Counted from the first letter of the stretch, positions 35,345 through 43,841 are shown. The stretch: DNA of 64,000 nt from Rhodobacter capsulatus (GCF_005144475.1 NZ_SWJZ01000043.1:1-64000); one strand, 5' to 3'. Numbers and translations: made by a program. The notes: a model not told the origin generated them from the letters alone.

Positions 35345-37198
35345 ATGAACGCACAGCCCCCCCAGATCGGCGCCTCCCGCCCGGTGATCCGCCAGCTTGA
35401 CGACGCCGCCGCCAACCGCATCGCGGCGGGCGAGGTGGTCGAACGCCCTGCCTCGGCGGTGAAGGAACTGGTGGAAAACGCGCTCGATGCCGGGGCCAGC
35501 CGGGTCGAGATCGCCTATGCGGACGGCGGCAAGACGCTGATCCGGATCAGTGACGACGGCTGCGGCATGACCGCCGAAGACCTGCCCTTGGCACTGTCGC
35601 GGCATGCGACGTCGAAGATCGACGGCTCGGACCTTCTGAACATCCACACCTTCGGGTTCCGCGGCGAGGCCCTGCCCTCGCTCGGCGCGGTCGGACGGCT
35701 GACGATCACCTCGCGCGCCGAGGGGTTTGACGCCGCGCAGATCACCGTTTCAGGCGGCCAGATCGGCGCGGTGAAACCGGCGGCGCTGAACCGCGGCACC
35801 GTGGTCGAGCTGCGCGATCTGTTCTTTGCCACCCCGGCGCGGCTGAAATTCCTGCGCACCGACCGGACCGAGGCGCAGGCCATCGCCGACACGGTGAAGC
35901 GCCTCGCCATGGCCGAGCCCTATGTCAGCTTCAGTTTGCGCGAGATCGCGGGCACCGAGACGCGGGAAATCTTTCGCGCCGATGCCGAACAGGGCGAGCT
36001 GTTCGGCGCGCTCTCGGGCCGGTTGGGCCGCATCCTGGGCCGGGCCTTTGCCGACAATGCCGTGCCCCTCGATGCCGAACGCGAGGGCATCCGGCTGACC
36101 GGCTATGCCGCCCTGCCCACCTATTCCCGCGGCGCCGCGATCGAGCAATTCCTGTTCGTCAACGGCCGCCCGGTGCGCGACAAGATGCTTCTGGGCGCGC
36201 TTCGGGCCGCCTATATCGACGTGCTGTCGCGCGACCGCCACCCGGCTGCGGTTCTGTTCCTGACCTGCGATCCCGAATCGGTCGATGTCAACGTTCACCC
36301 CGCCAAGGCCGAGGTCCGCTTTCGCGAAACGGGCGTGCCGCGGGGCCTGATCGTGACCGGCATCCGCCACGCGCTGGCGCAATCGGGGCATCGGTCGTCC
36401 TCCACCGTTGCCACCGCCACCTTGGGCGCGATGCAGCCCGAACCGGCGCAGCCCCGCCTCTATCAGATGGAGCGGCCAAGTTACGGGGCGATCCGCAATG
36501 CCTTTGCCGCGCAGATGCCCCTGCAAAGCTTCGACGAGGCGCCCCAACCCTTCACCGCGCCCTTCGCCCCCTCGGCCCGGGTCGAGCCCGCCCCGCCCGA
36601 AACGGCGGCGCTGATCCACCGCCCCTTGGGGGCCGCGCGGGCGCAGCTGCATGAAAACTACATCATCGCCCAGACCGAGCGCGGCATGGTGATCGTCGAT
36701 CAACACGCCGCGCATGAGCGGCTGGTCTATGAACGGCTGAAAGCGCAAAGCGCCGAAAAGGGCATCGCGGCGCAGGCGCTCTTGATCCCCGAAATCGTCG
36801 AGCTTTCCCCCGCCGAAGCCGCACGGCTGCTCGATGTGGCCGAGGACCTGCACCGGCTTGGTCTGGCGATCGAGCCCTTCGGCGGCAGTGCCATCGCGGT
36901 GCGCGAAACCCCGGCGATCCTTGGGGAAATCAATGCCGCCGCGCTTTTGCGCGATATTCTGGATGAGCTGGCCGATCAGGGCGACAGCCTGCGGCTGCAA
37001 TCGAAAATCGACGCGGTGCTGTCGCGGATGTCCTGTCACGGCTCGATCCGCTCCGGCCGGCAGATGCGGGTCGAGGAGATGAACGCGCTCTTGCGCGAGA
37101 TGGAGGCCACCCCGCTTTCGGGCCAGTGCAACCACGGCCGCCCGACCTATGTCGAGCTGAAACTCTCCGACATCGAACGGCTCTTCGGCCGGACATGA
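35345..37198 (+). CDS. mutL: DNA mismatch repair protein MutL
   Basis: 617 residues. MutL links mismatch recognition by MutS to strand incision. The N-terminal GHKL ATPase motifs are VKELVENALDAGAS, DDGCGM and GFRGEALPSLGAVG. The C-terminal part carries the endonuclease motif DQHAAHERLVYE (matching DQHAx2Ex4E) and CNHGRP near the end, a variant of the CPHGRP metal motif. This indicates a nicking MutL, as expected in bacteria without MutH. The start at 35345 is chosen because upstream codons do not match the family. Its stop overlaps the rmuC start (ATGA). Confidence 0.97.
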   Translation: MNAQPPQIGASRPVIRQLDDAAANRIAAGEVVERPASAVKELVENALDAGASRVEIAYADGGKTLIRISDDGCGMTAEDLPLALSRHATSKIDGSDLLNIHTFGFRGEALPSLGAVGRLTITSRAEGFDAAQITVSGGQIGAVKPAALNRGTVVELRDLFFATPARLKFLRTDRTEAQAIADTVKRLAMAEPYVSFSLREIAGTETREIFRADAEQGELFGALSGRLGRILGRAFADNAVPLDAEREGIRLTGYAALPTYSRGAAIEQFLFVNGRPVRDKMLLGALRAAYIDVLSRDRHPAAVLFLTCDPESVDVNVHPAKAEVRFRETGVPRGLIVTGIRHALAQSGHRSSSTVATATLGAMQPEPAQPRLYQMERPSYGAIRNAFAAQMPLQSFDEAPQPFTAPFAPSARVEPAPPETAALIHRPLGAARAQLHENYIIAQTERGMVIVDQHAAHERLVYERLKAQSAEKGIAAQALLIPEIVELSPAEAARLLDVAEDLHRLGLAIEPFGGSAIAVRETPAILGEINAAALLRDILDELADQGDSLRLQSKIDAVLSRMSCHGSIRSGRQMRVEEMNALLREMEATPLSGQCNHGRPTYVELKLSDIERLFGRT

Positions 37199-38385
37199 TG
37201 CAGATCGGCCCGCATCTGATCGACCTGCAGGACCCGCTGGTGCAGACGGCCTTGGGTGCGGCGGGGCTTGTCGTGCTGCTCATCCTGCTGATGCTGCGGG
37301 CGTCGCTGCGCGCGGCGAAGGCGCTGGACCCGCTGGCGGGGACCCTTTTGCAACTGGCGCAACGGGTGCAGGCGCTGTCCGATGGCCAGCACCAGCTCGC
37401 AGGCGGGCTGCATCATGTGAGCGAGGCGCAGGCGGCCAGCCAAAGCCGGATGCTGCAATTGATGGAGGCGCGGCTGGCCGAGGTGAACCGGGCGATGACC
37501 GAAAGCCTGCACGGCTCGGCCACCCGCACGGCGCGCAGCCTGGGCGATCTGCAACAGCGGCTGGCCGCCATCGACAAGGCGCAGGCGAATATCGAGAAGC
37601 TTTCGGGCAATGTGCTCGGGTTGCAGGACATTCTGTCGAACAAGCAGACCCGCGGCGCGTTCGGGGAAATCCAGCTGCATGACATCGTGCAAAAGGCGCT
37701 GCCGCGCGATTCCTACACGATGCAGGCGACGCTTTCGAACGGGCGGCGCGCCGATTGCCTGATCCATCTGCCGCATCCGCCCGGGCCCATTGTCATCGAC
37801 AGCAAATTCCCGCTCGAAGCCTATGAAGCCCTGCGCCGGGCCGAGAACCAGAGCCAGCTGATCGAGGCGCAACGGATGATGCGGATCTCGCTGCGCGCGC
37901 ATATCCGGGCGATCGCGGACCGCTACATCCTCGAGGGCGAGACCTCGGACGGGGCGCTGTTGTTCCTGCCTTCCGAAGCTGTCTATGCCGAGCTGCACGC
38001 GAATTTCCCCGAACTGGTGCGCGAGGGTTTCGCCGCCAAGGTCTGGATCGTCTCGCCGACCACCTGCATGGCGACGCTGCACACGATGCGCGCGGTCTTG
38101 AAGGATGCGCGGATGCGGGCGCAGGCGGGGGCGATCCGGCGTGAACTGGCGGCGCTGCATGGGGATGTCGGGCGGCTGGGCGAGCGGGTGGCAAACCTTG
38201 ACCGCCATTTCGGCATGGCCGCGCGCGACATCGAAGAGATCAAGACCTCCGCCGAAAAGGCGGGCAAACGGGCGCATCGGCTCGACAATTTCGACTTCGA
38301 GGAGCTGGCGGCCGAGCCCCCCCTGCGGCTTGCCGTCAAAAGCCGAGATGGCGCTTGCGTCACGGCCGATCCGGGACGAGAGTGA
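37195..38385 (+). CDS. rmuC: DNA recombination protein RmuC homolog
   Basis: 396 residues: an N-terminal membrane anchor (about residues 19-37, ALGAAGLVVLLILLMLRASL), a long coiled-coil region (about 45-150) and the RmuC nuclease-like domain (VIDSKFPLEAYE, SPTTCMATLHTMRAVLKDAR). RmuC limits DNA inversions and is linked to nuclease folds. The start overlaps the mutL stop; the next codon is also ATG (37198), so the exact start is uncertain by one residue. The pairing with mutL suggests a shared role in genome stability. Confidence 0.92.
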   Translation: MMQIGPHLIDLQDPLVQTALGAAGLVVLLILLMLRASLRAAKALDPLAGTLLQLAQRVQALSDGQHQLAGGLHHVSEAQAASQSRMLQLMEARLAEVNRAMTESLHGSATRTARSLGDLQQRLAAIDKAQANIEKLSGNVLGLQDILSNKQTRGAFGEIQLHDIVQKALPRDSYTMQATLSNGRRADCLIHLPHPPGPIVIDSKFPLEAYEALRRAENQSQLIEAQRMMRISLRAHIRAIADRYILEGETSDGALLFLPSEAVYAELHANFPELVREGFAAKVWIVSPTTCMATLHTMRAVLKDARMRAQAGAIRRELAALHGDVGRLGERVANLDRHFGMAARDIEEIKTSAEKAGKRAHRLDNFDFEELAAEPPLRLAVKSRDGACVTADPGRE

Positions 38386-38404
38386 AGGAACAGGAGGACG
38401 TGTC

Positions 38405-38749
38405 ATGCTGCCGATCAGCCCGTCGAAAATCGCCCATGTGATCATCCGCGCCCGGAAATTCGACGCCGAGGTGCCCGGGTCCGGTCAGGGGCGCGAGCTG
38501 CGCGCCTTCATCGCCGCGCTGAACGAGGATGAACAGGCGGCGCTGACCGCGCTGATGTGGATCGGGCGCGAAACCTTCGAGGCCGCGGAATTCGACGAGG
38601 CCTTCGAGACCGCCAAGGCCGAGGCGACGGCGCCGACCGAAGACTATCTCCTCGGCATTCCGATGCTGGCCGATTACCTTGAAGACGGGCTGAATGCGAT
38701 GGGCGTCAGCCTGGAAGAGGCCGAGGACGAGATTCACCCCACTGTTTGA
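38405..38749 (+). CDS. DUF3775 family protein
   Basis: 114 residues, small, acidic and helical, without signal or membrane segment. It matches the DUF3775 family, common in alphaproteobacteria and of unknown function; the conserved core is ALTALMWIGRETFE followed by DYLLGIPMLADYLEDGL. The ATG at 38405 has AGGAGGAC seven bases upstream. It follows rmuC by 19 bases and is convergent with the CenR-like gene, with two inverted copies of the dispersed element between them. Confidence 0.85.
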   Translation: MLPISPSKIAHVIIRARKFDAEVPGSGQGRELRAFIAALNEDEQAALTALMWIGRETFEAAEFDEAFETAKAEATAPTEDYLLGIPMLADYLEDGLNAMGVSLEEAEDEIHPTV

Positions 38750-38753
38750 AAAA

Positions 38754-38814
38754 GGGGGGGGCTCTGCCCCCCGTCCGCAAGCGGACTCCCCCCGGGATAT
38801 TTGCACCAAGGTGA
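38754..38814 (-). repeat. Dispersed 3'-end element, copy C (inverted)
   Basis: On the minus strand CACCTTGGTGCAAATATCCC (within 38794-38814) is followed by a G-run, a hairpin GTCCGC/GCGGAC (38773-38786) and a second hairpin GGGGGGC/GCCCCCC (38756-38762 with 38766-38772). Together with copy D it forms a 21-bp inverted repeat (19 of 21 identical) with a 22-base spacer, between two convergent genes. Confidence 0.75.
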
Positions 38815-38834
38815 CAGCAGATCCCGGTCTTGCC

Positions 38835-38887
38835 TTTCACCTTGGCGAAAATATCCCACGGGGGTGCGGGGGTGTGAAACCCCCGCT
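38835..38887 (+). repeat. Dispersed 3'-end element, copy D
   Basis: CACCTTGGCGAAAATATCCC (within 38837-38857), then ACGGGGGT and a perfect 8-bp hairpin GCGGGGGT/ACCCCCGC (38866-38873 with 38879-38886, 5-base loop). The T/A pair at the loop end replaces the C/G pair seen in copies A and B, so the stem is conserved while the sequence is not. Confidence 0.75.
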
Positions 38888-38898
38888 CAGGCTTCGGT

Positions 38899-39585
38899 TC
38901 AGGCGACCAGCCGGTAGCCGCCCGACTCGGTGATCAGCAACCGCGCATTCGACGGATCGGGTTCGATCTTCTGCCGCAGCCGGTAGATGTGGGTTTCGAG
39001 CGTATGCGTGGTCACCCCCGCATTGTAGCCCCAGACCTCGTGCAGCAGCACGTCGCGCGCCACCACCCCGTCCTGCGCCCGATAGAGGAACTTCAGGATG
39101 TTGGTTTCCTTTTCCGTCAACCGGATCTTGCGCTCCTTGGCGTCGATCAGCATCTTCATCGCCGGCTTGAACGTATACGGCCCAAGCTGGAACACCGCAT
39201 CTTCCGACTGTTCATGCGTGCGCAGCTGGGCGCGGATGCGGGCCAGCAGCACCGGGAACTTGAACGGCTTGGTGATGTAATCATTCGCGCCGCTGTCAAG
39301 GCCAAGGATCGTGTCGGCGTCGGTATCATGGCCGGTCAGCATCATGATCGGGCATTTCACCCCTTGCTTGCGCAGCTTCTTGCACAGCTCGCGGCCGTCG
39401 GTATCGGGCAGGCCGACATCGAGCATGACAAGGTCATAAAGCGCCCCCTTGGCCTTTTCGACGCCTTCGGCGCCCGAGCCCGCCTCGAACACGTCGAATT
39501 CCTCGGTCGCGATCAGTTGCTCGGCCAGCGCCTCGCGCAGGTCGCTGTCGTCATCCACCAGAAGAATTTTCTTCAATCCGGCCAT
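38899..39585 (-). CDS. cenR: OmpR-family response regulator, CenR-like
   Basis: 228 residues: a receiver domain with acidic pocket VDDDSD, phospho-acceptor Asp56 in MLDVGLPD and Lys106 in TKPFKF, followed by an OmpR/PhoB winged-helix DNA-binding domain ([20 protein letters not shown]). It closely resembles CenR, an envelope-related essential regulator in Caulobacter and Rhodobacter; I assign the name from that resemblance only. No histidine kinase is adjacent, as for cenR in relatives. It is divergent from ribA, and the shared upstream region holds a tandem repeat that may be its own binding site. Confidence 0.8.
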   Translation of the reverse strand: MAGLKKILLVDDDSDLREALAEQLIATEEFDVFEAGSGAEGVEKAKGALYDLVMLDVGLPDTDGRELCKKLRKQGVKCPIMMLTGHDTDADTILGLDSGANDYITKPFKFPVLLARIRAQLRTHEQSEDAVFQLGPYTFKPAMKMLIDAKERKIRLTEKETNILKFLYRAQDGVVARDVLLHEVWGYNAGVTTHTLETHIYRLRQKIEPDPSNARLLITESGGYRLVA

Positions 39586-39692
39586 CTTTGCCTCCCGGTC
39601 TTGCTGCGGTTTCCGTCAAGCTGGACTCTCATCACGACTGCGGCAAGGGAGGTGAAATCTTTCTCACGCAAGGGTGACGCAGGGGCGGGAAG

Positions 39693-39712
39693 TGTTTCAA
39701 TCTGTTTCAGTC
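39693..39712. promoter_or_regulatory. Tandem direct repeat between cenR and ribA
   Basis: TGTTTCAATC (39693-39702) is followed at once by TGTTTCAGTC (39703-39712), 9 of 10 bases identical. A 10-base period is typical of OmpR/PhoB-type dimer sites. It lies 18 bases upstream of the ribA start and about 110 bases upstream of the CenR-like gene, so autoregulation is a reasonable guess. Confidence 0.45.
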
Positions 39713-39729
39713 ATCGCTATCTTCCAGCC

Positions 39730-40809
39730 ATGGAAACGCCCTCCCTTCTTGGCCCGAGCGCCCTTGAGCTTGTGAACCGTGCCCGCGCCGATCTGCGGCT
39801 CGGGCTTCCCGTCGTGCTCTCGGGGCAGGGTCTGGCCGTTGCCGTCGAGACGCTCTCGCCCGAGCGTCTGGCAGCGCTGCGCAGTCTCGGGCCGCTGACG
39901 CTGGCGCTGACCGCCTGGCGGGCCGAAACGCTGAAAGCCCGGGTCTATGACGCGGATCTCGCCCGGATCGCCGTGCCCGAGGACGCCGATCTGGCCTGGC
40001 TGCGGGCGCTGGCCGATCCGGCAGATGATCTGCGCGTGCCGATGAAAGGGCCGCTGACCAGCCTGCGCGGCGGCGATGCGGATCTGGCCCGTGCCGCGAT
40101 CGGGCTGTGCAAGACGGCGCAGCTTCTGCCCGCGGCGCTGCTCGCGCCTCTGCCCGATCCCGCGCCAAAGGGGCTGACCGCGCTTGATGCCCCGCAGGTC
40201 TTGCACCTGCTGTCCTCGGAAGCCGCCTTTGCCCCGGTGGCCGCGGCGCGGGTGCCGATGCGGGCGGCGGAAAAGGGGCGGCTGCATATCTTCCGCCCCG
40301 ACGATGGCGGGCCGGAACATTACGCGATCGAGATCGGTTCCCCGGACCGGGCGCAACCCGTGCTGGCGCGGCTGCATTCGGCCTGTTTCACCGGCGATGT
40401 GATGGGCTCGCTGAAATGCGATTGCGGGCCGCAACTCGATGCGGCACTGCACCAGATGGGGGCCGAGGGGGCGGGCGTGCTGCTCTACCTCAATCAGGAG
40501 GGCCGCGGCATCGGCCTTGCCAACAAGATGCGCGCCTATTCGCTGCAGGATCAGGGCTTTGACACGGTCGAGGCGAACCACCGGCTGGGCTTCGAGGATG
40601 ACGAACGCGATTTCCGCATCGGCGCGGCGCTGTTGAAAAAGCTCGGCTTCAACGCGGTGCGGCTTTTGACCAACAACCCGGCCAAGGTGCGGATGCTGGC
40701 AACCCACGGCATTGCGGTGACCGAGCGGGTGCCGCTGCAGGTCGGCAAAAGCCGCCACAACGAAGCCTATCTGGCCACCAAGGCGGCGAAATCGGGGCAT
40801 CTGCTGTGA
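39730..40809 (+). CDS. ribA: GTP cyclohydrolase II
   Basis: 359 residues. RibA opens GTP to the pyrimidine precursor of riboflavin, releasing formate and pyrophosphate. The C-terminal ~200 residues contain the zinc motif [18 protein letters not shown] (about residues 219-236) and [13 protein letters not shown], then the GTP-binding NNPAKVRML segment. The N-terminal ~150 residues form an extra domain typical of alphaproteobacterial RibA and not the DHBP synthase (RibB) fusion. The ribosome site before 39730 is weak. Its stop overlaps the GTG of the L,D-transpeptidase gene. Confidence 0.94.
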   Translation: METPSLLGPSALELVNRARADLRLGLPVVLSGQGLAVAVETLSPERLAALRSLGPLTLALTAWRAETLKARVYDADLARIAVPEDADLAWLRALADPADDLRVPMKGPLTSLRGGDADLARAAIGLCKTAQLLPAALLAPLPDPAPKGLTALDAPQVLHLLSSEAAFAPVAAARVPMRAAEKGRLHIFRPDDGGPEHYAIEIGSPDRAQPVLARLHSACFTGDVMGSLKCDCGPQLDAALHQMGAEGAGVLLYLNQEGRGIGLANKMRAYSLQDQGFDTVEANHRLGFEDDERDFRIGAALLKKLGFNAVRLLTNNPAKVRMLATHGIAVTERVPLQVGKSRHNEAYLATKAAKSGHLL

Positions 40810-41360
40810 TCCGCCTGACCGCCACCGGACTTCTGTTCCACGGTCGCCGCCATCCGGTGCAGATCGGCCGCGGCGGGCTGAGCCTGACGAAACGCGAAGG
40901 CGACGGCGCCACCCCGATCGGCCGGTTGCGCATCGTCGGGATGCTTTACCGCGCCGACCGCCTGCCCCGCCCGGCGACATGGGCCAGGCCCATCGGCCCG
41001 CGGGACCTGTGGTGCGACGATCCCGACCACCCCGCCTACAACCAGCCGGTGAAGGCGCCGTTCAAACCCAGCCACGAACGCCTCGCCCGCCGCGATCCGC
41101 TTTACGACATCGTGCTGATCACCGACTGGAACTACCCGAAAGCCGCGCCCGGCAAGGGCTCGGCGATCTTCCTGCATCAGCGCCGCCGCCTTGGCTATCC
41201 GACCGCGGGCTGTCTTGCGCTCTGCCGCGCCGATCTGCTCAAACTCGCCCGCAACCTGAAGCCCGGCACGGAGATCGAGATCCCGAATCTCGCCTGCTTT
41301 CACCTTGGTGCAAATATCCCGGGGTCCGGGGCAGCGCCCCGGTCCGCCGACAAGGCCTAG
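40806..41360 (+). CDS. L,D-transpeptidase (YkuD) family protein
   Basis: 184 residues with the YkuD catalytic motif: His124 in FLHQ and Cys136 in YPTAGCLAL. Such enzymes cross-link or modify peptidoglycan peptides or attach lipoproteins. No signal peptide is visible, a feature of this subfamily. The start is GTG (40806) overlapping the ribA stop. The C-terminal residues [16 protein letters not shown] are encoded by dispersed element copy E (41298-41344), so the gene has run into the repeat and acquired a new end. The stop codon shares a CTAG with the convergent yggS stop. Confidence 0.83.
   Translation: MIRLTATGLLFHGRRHPVQIGRGGLSLTKREGDGATPIGRLRIVGMLYRADRLPRPATWARPIGPRDLWCDDPDHPAYNQPVKAPFKPSHERLARRDPLYDIVLITDWNYPKAAPGKGSAIFLHQRRRLGYPTAGCLALCRADLLKLARNLKPGTEIEIPNLACFHLGANIPGSGAAPRSADKA
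41298..41344 (+). repeat. Dispersed 3'-end element, copy E (inside a coding region)
   Basis: CACCTTGGTGCAAATATCCC (41301-41320), then GGGGT and a perfect 7-bp hairpin CCGGGGC/GCCCCGG (41326-41332 with 41336-41342, 3-base loop). The reading frame of the L,D-transpeptidase passes through the whole element. Only 13 bases separate it from the yggS 3' end. Confidence 0.75.
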
Positions 41361-41365
41361 GCCTT
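41352..41365. other. Palindrome carrying two opposing stop codons
   Basis: AAGGCCTAGGCCTT is fully self-complementary. The plus-strand L,D-transpeptidase stop TAG (41358-41360) and the minus-strand yggS stop TAG (41357-41359) overlap within CTAG. Both proteins therefore end in Lys-Ala encoded by the same 9 bases on opposite strands. Confidence 0.8.
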
Positions 41366-42019
41366 CGCGCCGTAATCGCGCGCCCCGAAAATGGCCGAGC
41401 CCACGCGCACATGCGTGGCCCCCGCGGCGATCGCCGCCTCGAAATCCGAACTCATCCCCATCGAAAGCCCGGTCAGCCCGTTGCGCGCCGCCATCCCCGC
41501 CAGCAGGGCGAAATGCGGCGCTGGATCTTCCGCTTCGGGCGGAATGCACATCAGCCCGACCACCGGCAGATCGAGCCGCCGCGCCTCGGCGACGAAAGCA
41601 TCCAGGGCCTCGGGCGGAACCCCCGCCTTTTGCGGCTCGGCGCCGGTGTTGACCTGCACGAAAAGATCCGGGCTGCCCCCCCGCACCTGCGCCAGCGCGG
41701 CCAGCTTCACCGCCAATGAGGACCGGTCGAGCGTGTGGATCGCCTCGAACAGCGCCACCGCCTGCTTCGCCTTGTTCGTCTGCAGCGGCCCGATCATGTG
41801 CACGCAAACGCCCGGGAACTCTGCCCGCCAGGCGGGCCATTTGCCCGCGGCTTCCTGCACGTAATTTTCGCCGAACAGCCGCTGCCCCTCGTCCAGCACC
41901 GCCAGCACCCGGTCGGGCGGCTGCACCTTCGACACGGCGATCAGCCGCACCGATCCCTCGACCCGGCCCGCGGCGCGGGTCGCCTCCGCGATCCGGCGCT
42001 CAATCTCCTGCAATCCCAT
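41357..42019 (-). CDS. yggS: YggS/PLPBP family pyridoxal phosphate homeostasis protein
   Basis: 220 residues of the single-domain alanine-racemase-like fold. The PLP-binding Lys31 lies in LIAVSKVQPP, followed by the family motifs FGENYVQEA and HMIGPLQTNKAK, and the phosphate-binding SMGMSSDFEAAIAAGATHVRVGSAIFG segment near the end. These proteins have no catalytic activity and regulate B6 vitamers and amino acid pools. The start at 42019 has AAAGGAGA six bases upstream; the frame extends 20 codons farther. Convergent and overlapping in stops with the L,D-transpeptidase gene. Confidence 0.96.
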   Translation of the reverse strand: MGLQEIERRIAEATRAAGRVEGSVRLIAVSKVQPPDRVLAVLDEGQRLFGENYVQEAAGKWPAWRAEFPGVCVHMIGPLQTNKAKQAVALFEAIHTLDRSSLAVKLAALAQVRGGSPDLFVQVNTGAEPQKAGVPPEALDAFVAEARRLDLPVVGLMCIPPEAEDPAPHFALLAGMAARNGLTGLSMGMSSDFEAAIAAGATHVRVGSAIFGARDYGAKA

Positions 42020-42060
42020 GGCGATCTCCTTTGCGGCGCAATCCAGCACAGGGCGCCGAA

Positions 42061-42091
42061 AAAGAAAAGAGCGGGCCAAGGCCCGCTCTTT
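42061..42091 (-). terminator. Rho-independent terminator after the porin gene
   Basis: A perfect 12-bp stem AAAGAGCGGGCC (42066-42077) with GGCCCGCTCTTT (42080-42091). On the minus strand it is followed by TTCTTTTTCGG. It lies 21 bases after the porin stop, as expected for a very highly expressed gene. Confidence 0.9.
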
Positions 42092-42111
42092 CCCAATCAG
42101 GTTCTGACGGA

Positions 42112-43053
42112 TCAGAACTTGAATTTCACGCCCATGTTGGCGGTGACGTCGGTGTCATCCGCGTCGTCGTCTTGGATACCAGCCGCGAGGATCGCGCCGC
42201 CGCCGAGATCGTAGTCGGCGCCAAGGCCGTACCAGGTCACGTCGGTGTCGTTGGTGAAGTTGACTTTTTGCACGTAGCCTTTGACGGTGGTCGCGCCGAA
42301 GGCCGAGGCAACGCTCAGGCCGATCGCGTCGTCAACCGGGTTTTCGTCGCCGCCAACAGCGTAGTAGCCTTTGACGTCGGTGGTGCCGAATTTCGCCATG
42401 CCGGCGAGTTCGGTTTGGCTCATGTCGAGGCCAGCGCCATCACGGTCGAGGATCTCGTGGCCGAGACCGACGGTGTAGTTGCCGAAGGTGTAAGCCGCGG
42501 CCACCGAGTAAGCTTGGGTGTCTTCTTCGTACGAGCCGACCATTTTCGAGCCGTAGCCATGACCGTCGGTCATCGCAGCGGCGACCGAGAACGCACCGGC
42601 GCTGTAGGTGTACATCAGACCCGAAGTGGTTTCGTTGTCGAGGGTCAGGTAGGGGATGTCATTGGTCAGACCAATTTGGGTGCCCCAGTCATCACCCATG
42701 TAGCCCACGTCGGCCAGATCGCCGAAGAGTTCTTCCGGAGCCGAGGCGATATCGCCCATGGTCAGCTTACCAAACGCGCCCGACATGAAGACGGTGCCAC
42801 GGTTGCCGTTGCGCGGATCTTCGGTGCCAGCGGCGTTGCTGCGGATGTCCGAGGTTTTGAAGGTCGCGCCGAATTCCAGGCCCGAGTCGGTGGTGCCCGA
42901 GAGCGTGAAGATCACGCGGGCGCGGCTCGAGAAGTTCCAGTCTTCGCCGTTGTAGGTCGCACCCATGCGGGCGTCACCCGAGAGTTTCACTTCGGCGGCG
43001 GCGGCGCCGGCGACCATGACGAGCGCGGTCGACGCGATGAGAAGCTTTTTCAT
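42112..43053 (-). CDS. Outer-membrane porin (R. capsulatus type)
   Basis: 313 residues: a 20-residue signal peptide ending AAA-A and a mature 16-strand trimeric porin of about 293 residues starting EVKLSGDARMGATYNGEDWN. It ends in GVKFKF, with the C-terminal Phe needed for outer-membrane assembly. Many alternating amphipathic strands are visible (YTYSAGAFSVAAAMTDG, AYTFGNYTVGLGHE). The N-terminus is nearly that of the crystallised R. capsulatus porin, but loops differ, so this is a strain variant or a paralog. The ATG is preceded by GAGGG. Codon use looks strongly biased (many GCC/GTC/TTC), as expected for an abundant protein. Confidence 0.95.
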   Translation of the reverse strand: MKKLLIASTALVMVAGAAAAEVKLSGDARMGATYNGEDWNFSSRARVIFTLSGTTDSGLEFGATFKTSDIRSNAAGTEDPRNGNRGTVFMSGAFGKLTMGDIASAPEELFGDLADVGYMGDDWGTQIGLTNDIPYLTLDNETTSGLMYTYSAGAFSVAAAMTDGHGYGSKMVGSYEEDTQAYSVAAAYTFGNYTVGLGHEILDRDGAGLDMSQTELAGMAKFGTTDVKGYYAVGGDENPVDDAIGLSVASAFGATTVKGYVQKVNFTNDTDVTWYGLGADYDLGGGAILAAGIQDDDADDTDVTANMGVKFKF

Positions 43054-43259
43054 TTTTCCCTCATTTTGCTAAGGTAAGCCCCAACTCAGGGGAATCCGAG
43101 GTGGGTACGGAGGCTTTTTCTCTCGCCACGCCTCATATTGCAACGAAAACGGGACCGAACCGGCCAAAGCGAAACTGCGTGGTGCAGCTTTGCCACAGTC
43201 CCCCGCTGGGACCGCCGGGCGTTGCGACCCGGTGCGGGCGGCCTCGCGGGGGAAAAATC

Positions 43260-43288
43260 TTGTCGCCCCCCCGGCCATCGGCTAGAGA
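43260..43288 (+). promoter_or_regulatory. Possible promoter of the DUF3576 gene
   Basis: TTGTCG (43260-43265), 17 bases, TAGAGA (43283-43288). Matches are 4 of 6 and 3 of 6. It lies 44 bases before the ATG in the 278-base divergent space shared with the porin; no stronger candidate was seen. Confidence 0.35.
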
Positions 43289-43331
43289 CAGGAAAAGCCA
43301 ATGGGTTCAGCCTGCGGGGGCAGTCGATCGT

Positions 43332-43841
43332 ATGAAGAAAGCAACCTCTTTGCGCACCGGTCTGGTGATGACGGTCGCGCTTGGTCTGGCAGGCTGCGGC
43401 ACCTCCAGCGGCAAGCTGTTCAACTGGGGCGGCCCGGCCCGATCCGCGCCGCAACAGCAGGAAACCGCCCGGGACAAGTTCAACGTCGAACCGAAGCAAT
43501 CGACGCTGTTCGACCTGTTTTCGAACAATACCGACCCGAACATCTCGATCGGGGTCAACAAGTACCTCTGGATGGCCTCGCTTGAGGTGCTCGACTTCCT
43601 GCCGATCCAGTCGGTCGATCCGTTCTCGGGGCTGATCGTCACCGGCTACGGCACGCCGCCCGGCGGCGGCAAGGCCTATCGCGCGACGATCCATGTCACC
43701 GACCCGGCGCTTGATGCGCGCTCGCTCAAGGTGTCCCTGGAAAGCCGCGGCGGCACGGTCGCCCCCGAAACCGTCCGCGCGGTCGAGGATGCGATCCTGA
43801 CCCGGGCCCGGCAGCTGCGGATTCGCGACTCGGGTCTTTAA
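43332..43841 (+). CDS. DUF3576 lipoprotein
   Basis: 169 residues with a lipoprotein signal peptide, lipobox LAGC with the lipidated Cys at residue 22. The rest is the DUF3576 domain (NKYLWMASLEVLDFLPIQSV; DPFSGLIVTGYGTPPGGGKA). These proteins are widespread in alphaproteobacteria, anchored in the envelope, and have no known function; a DUF3576 gene directly before leuS and lptE suggests an outer-membrane role. The gene stands alone with its own likely promoter and terminator. Confidence 0.88.
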   Translation: MKKATSLRTGLVMTVALGLAGCGTSSGKLFNWGGPARSAPQQQETARDKFNVEPKQSTLFDLFSNNTDPNISIGVNKYLWMASLEVLDFLPIQSVDPFSGLIVTGYGTPPGGGKAYRATIHVTDPALDARSLKVSLESRGGTVAPETVRAVEDAILTRARQLRIRDSGL

